A stretch of DNA of 7,144 bases from Acidobacteriota bacterium (GTDB lineage Bacteria; Acidobacteriota; Terriglobia; UBA7540). Below, piece by piece: positions 6,310-7,144 of this stretch. Both the position numbers and the translations under genes were made by a program. The DNA lies in assembly GCA_003224665.1 (NCBI GenBank), contig QHZM01000387.1:1-7144 (forward strand), read 5' to 3'. Positions within the stretch are counted from its first letter, which is position 1, and the number at the start of each line of letters is the position of its first letter. The notes under the pieces were generated by a model. That model saw only the letters and a program-made list of their open reading frames with translations, was not told the origin of the DNA and made no database searches.

Positions 6310-7144
6310 GGCCTCGCGCTGACTCCTGACTGCCTGGCTTCGACACTCGTTCCCGCCTTGCGCAGCTCTTCAGCAGCCACTTCCGGCATGAGCGCGTTGT
6401 AATAGACTTCCTTCAGCACGTAAGACTTCGATTTGGATACGATGACAGGCAGGATTTCAAAATGCCAGTGGGAGTCTTCGGTGACCGTCTGCCAGTTTCC
6501 GAATTCCTCGTAATTTGCCTCGAAGTTGGGTGACGTGTGCAGGACGAGATGGTAGGAAGGCGCCAATGATTCCAGCCGACAAAGGATGGACTTCAGCATC
6601 CGTGCGCAGCGGACCTGGCGGTCCCAGCTCGTCAGGTCTTCCTCAAACGCGCAATGGTGATTGACCGGCAGGACCCAAATCTCATAGGGAACACGTGAGG
6701 CGAACGGGCAAAAAGCCAGGAACTGGTCGTCCCATTCCACCACCCTCTTCTGTTCGGTCAGCTCCTGCCTGACGATGTCACAGACCAGGCAGCGCTCTTT
6801 CATTTCAAAGTATCGCTTGGAAGACCGCAATTCGTAGCCGATTCGCCTCGGGATAAACGGCGTGGCGGTGATTTGCGTGTGGGGGTGGTCAAAGTCCTGC
6901 CCTGCGGCTGAACCCTGATTGCGAAACAAGGTCACATAGGGAAACCGCCGGTCCTTTTTGAGGTCTGCCACCCTGCTCACATAGGCTCGCAGGACCTGAG
7001 CCACTTCCTGGTCGGCCTGGCGCGAGAGCGGCAAGCTGTGGTTCGGGTGCTCGATGACGATTTCATGCGCTCCGAGATTGCGCATCTTGTCGTAAATACC
7101 CTCGGCCCGCCTCTGCGCCTCACCTTCAATGCGGTAGATGGGCC
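6306..7144 (-). CDS. galT: Galactose-1-phosphate uridylyltransferase family protein (5'-partial)
   Basis: A member of the GalT branch of the HIT superfamily, which moves UMP between UDP-glucose and galactose-1-phosphate in the Leloir pathway through a uridylyl-histidine intermediate. The frame is open to the right edge (PIYRIEGEAQRRAEGIYDK precedes Met 7085), so the N-terminus lies outside. Counting from Met 7085: active-site motif HPHTQ (67-71) with H69 the expected nucleophile; a CxxC in ERCLVCDIVRQE (C99, C102); PFASRVPYEIWVLPVNHH (127-144), the usual second-domain signature; and HWH (206-208), matching the metal-site histidines of E. coli GalT. The end differs from typical GalT: where I expect GFE.G.G..IN.., the protein has SYVLKEVYYNALMPEVAAEELR. 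It may thus use another sugar phosphate, so the symbol marks family membership more than proven activity. The gene ends with TAA 6306-6308, overlapping the convergent neighbour's stop. No other Leloir gene is visible. Confidence 0.85.
   Translation of the reverse strand, partial: PIYRIEGEAQRRAEGIYDKMRNLGAHEIVIEHPNHSLPLSRQADQEVAQVLRAYVSRVADLKKDRRFPYVTLFRNQGSAAGQDFDHPHTQITATPFIPRRIGYELRSSKRYFEMKERCLVCDIVRQELTEQKRVVEWDDQFLAFCPFASRVPYEIWVLPVNHHCAFEEDLTSWDRQVRCARMLKSILCRLESLAPSYHLVLHTSPNFEANYEEFGNWQTVTEDSHWHFEILPVIVSKSKSYVLKEVYYNALMPEVAAEELRKAGTSVEARQSGVSARP

Overview
The window is about 7.1 kb of high-GC bacterial DNA and is almost fully coding. It holds a signal-transduction cluster on the minus strand (about 5367 down to beyond position 1), one small plus-strand gene (5833-6309), and a minus-strand sugar-metabolism gene entering from the right edge (7144 to 6306). 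I see no tRNA, rRNA, CRISPR array, insertion sequence or phage gene. The gene content suggests a Gram-negative soil or freshwater bacterium rich in two-component proteins. The membrane-proximal part of the hybrid kinase (a 'LFVQD' beta-strand, then 'RSPEDVVLLERRPWWTL', then one membrane helix) resembles kinases I associate with Verrucomicrobiota, less often Acidobacteriota. That placement is an inference from memory and is weak.

Minus-strand cluster, in transcription order: (1) a GAF-PAS-HisKA-HATPase-REC sensor kinase, 5367 to 3470, split between two reading frames; (2) an intact response regulator, 3388 to 2753, with a REC domain, a short coiled coil and a C-terminal four-cysteine module of the CxxC...CxxC type; (3) a large hybrid kinase (membrane helix, PAS, HisKA, HATPase, REC, REC, Hpt), which starts at the regulator's stop codon (TGATG) and runs off the left edge inside its Hpt domain. 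Together they would make a multistep His-Asp relay with two transmitter cores, four receiver domains and one Hpt domain.

The main oddity is that both kinases are broken, while the regulator between them is intact. In kinase 1 the H-box and N-box are 191 nt apart and in different frames. The same interval is 351 nt in the neighbouring hybrid kinase, so about 50 codons plus the frame have been lost at a point marked by a tandem hexamer (4296-4307). In the hybrid kinase the ATG and signal-peptide-like segment lie in one frame that stops after 53 codons, and the rest of the protein lies in another; a run of five C's (minus strand, 2658-2662) sits in the overlap. The locus may be decaying, or the sequence may contain deletions or indels from assembly.

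Right of the cluster is a 465-nt stretch without a convincing gene (5368-5832), expected to hold the divergent promoters. The plus-strand gene is a SRPBCC/AHSA1-like small-molecule-binding protein with a basic tail. It converges with a GalT-family nucleotidyltransferase (N-terminus outside the window), and their stop codons overlap in TTAG.
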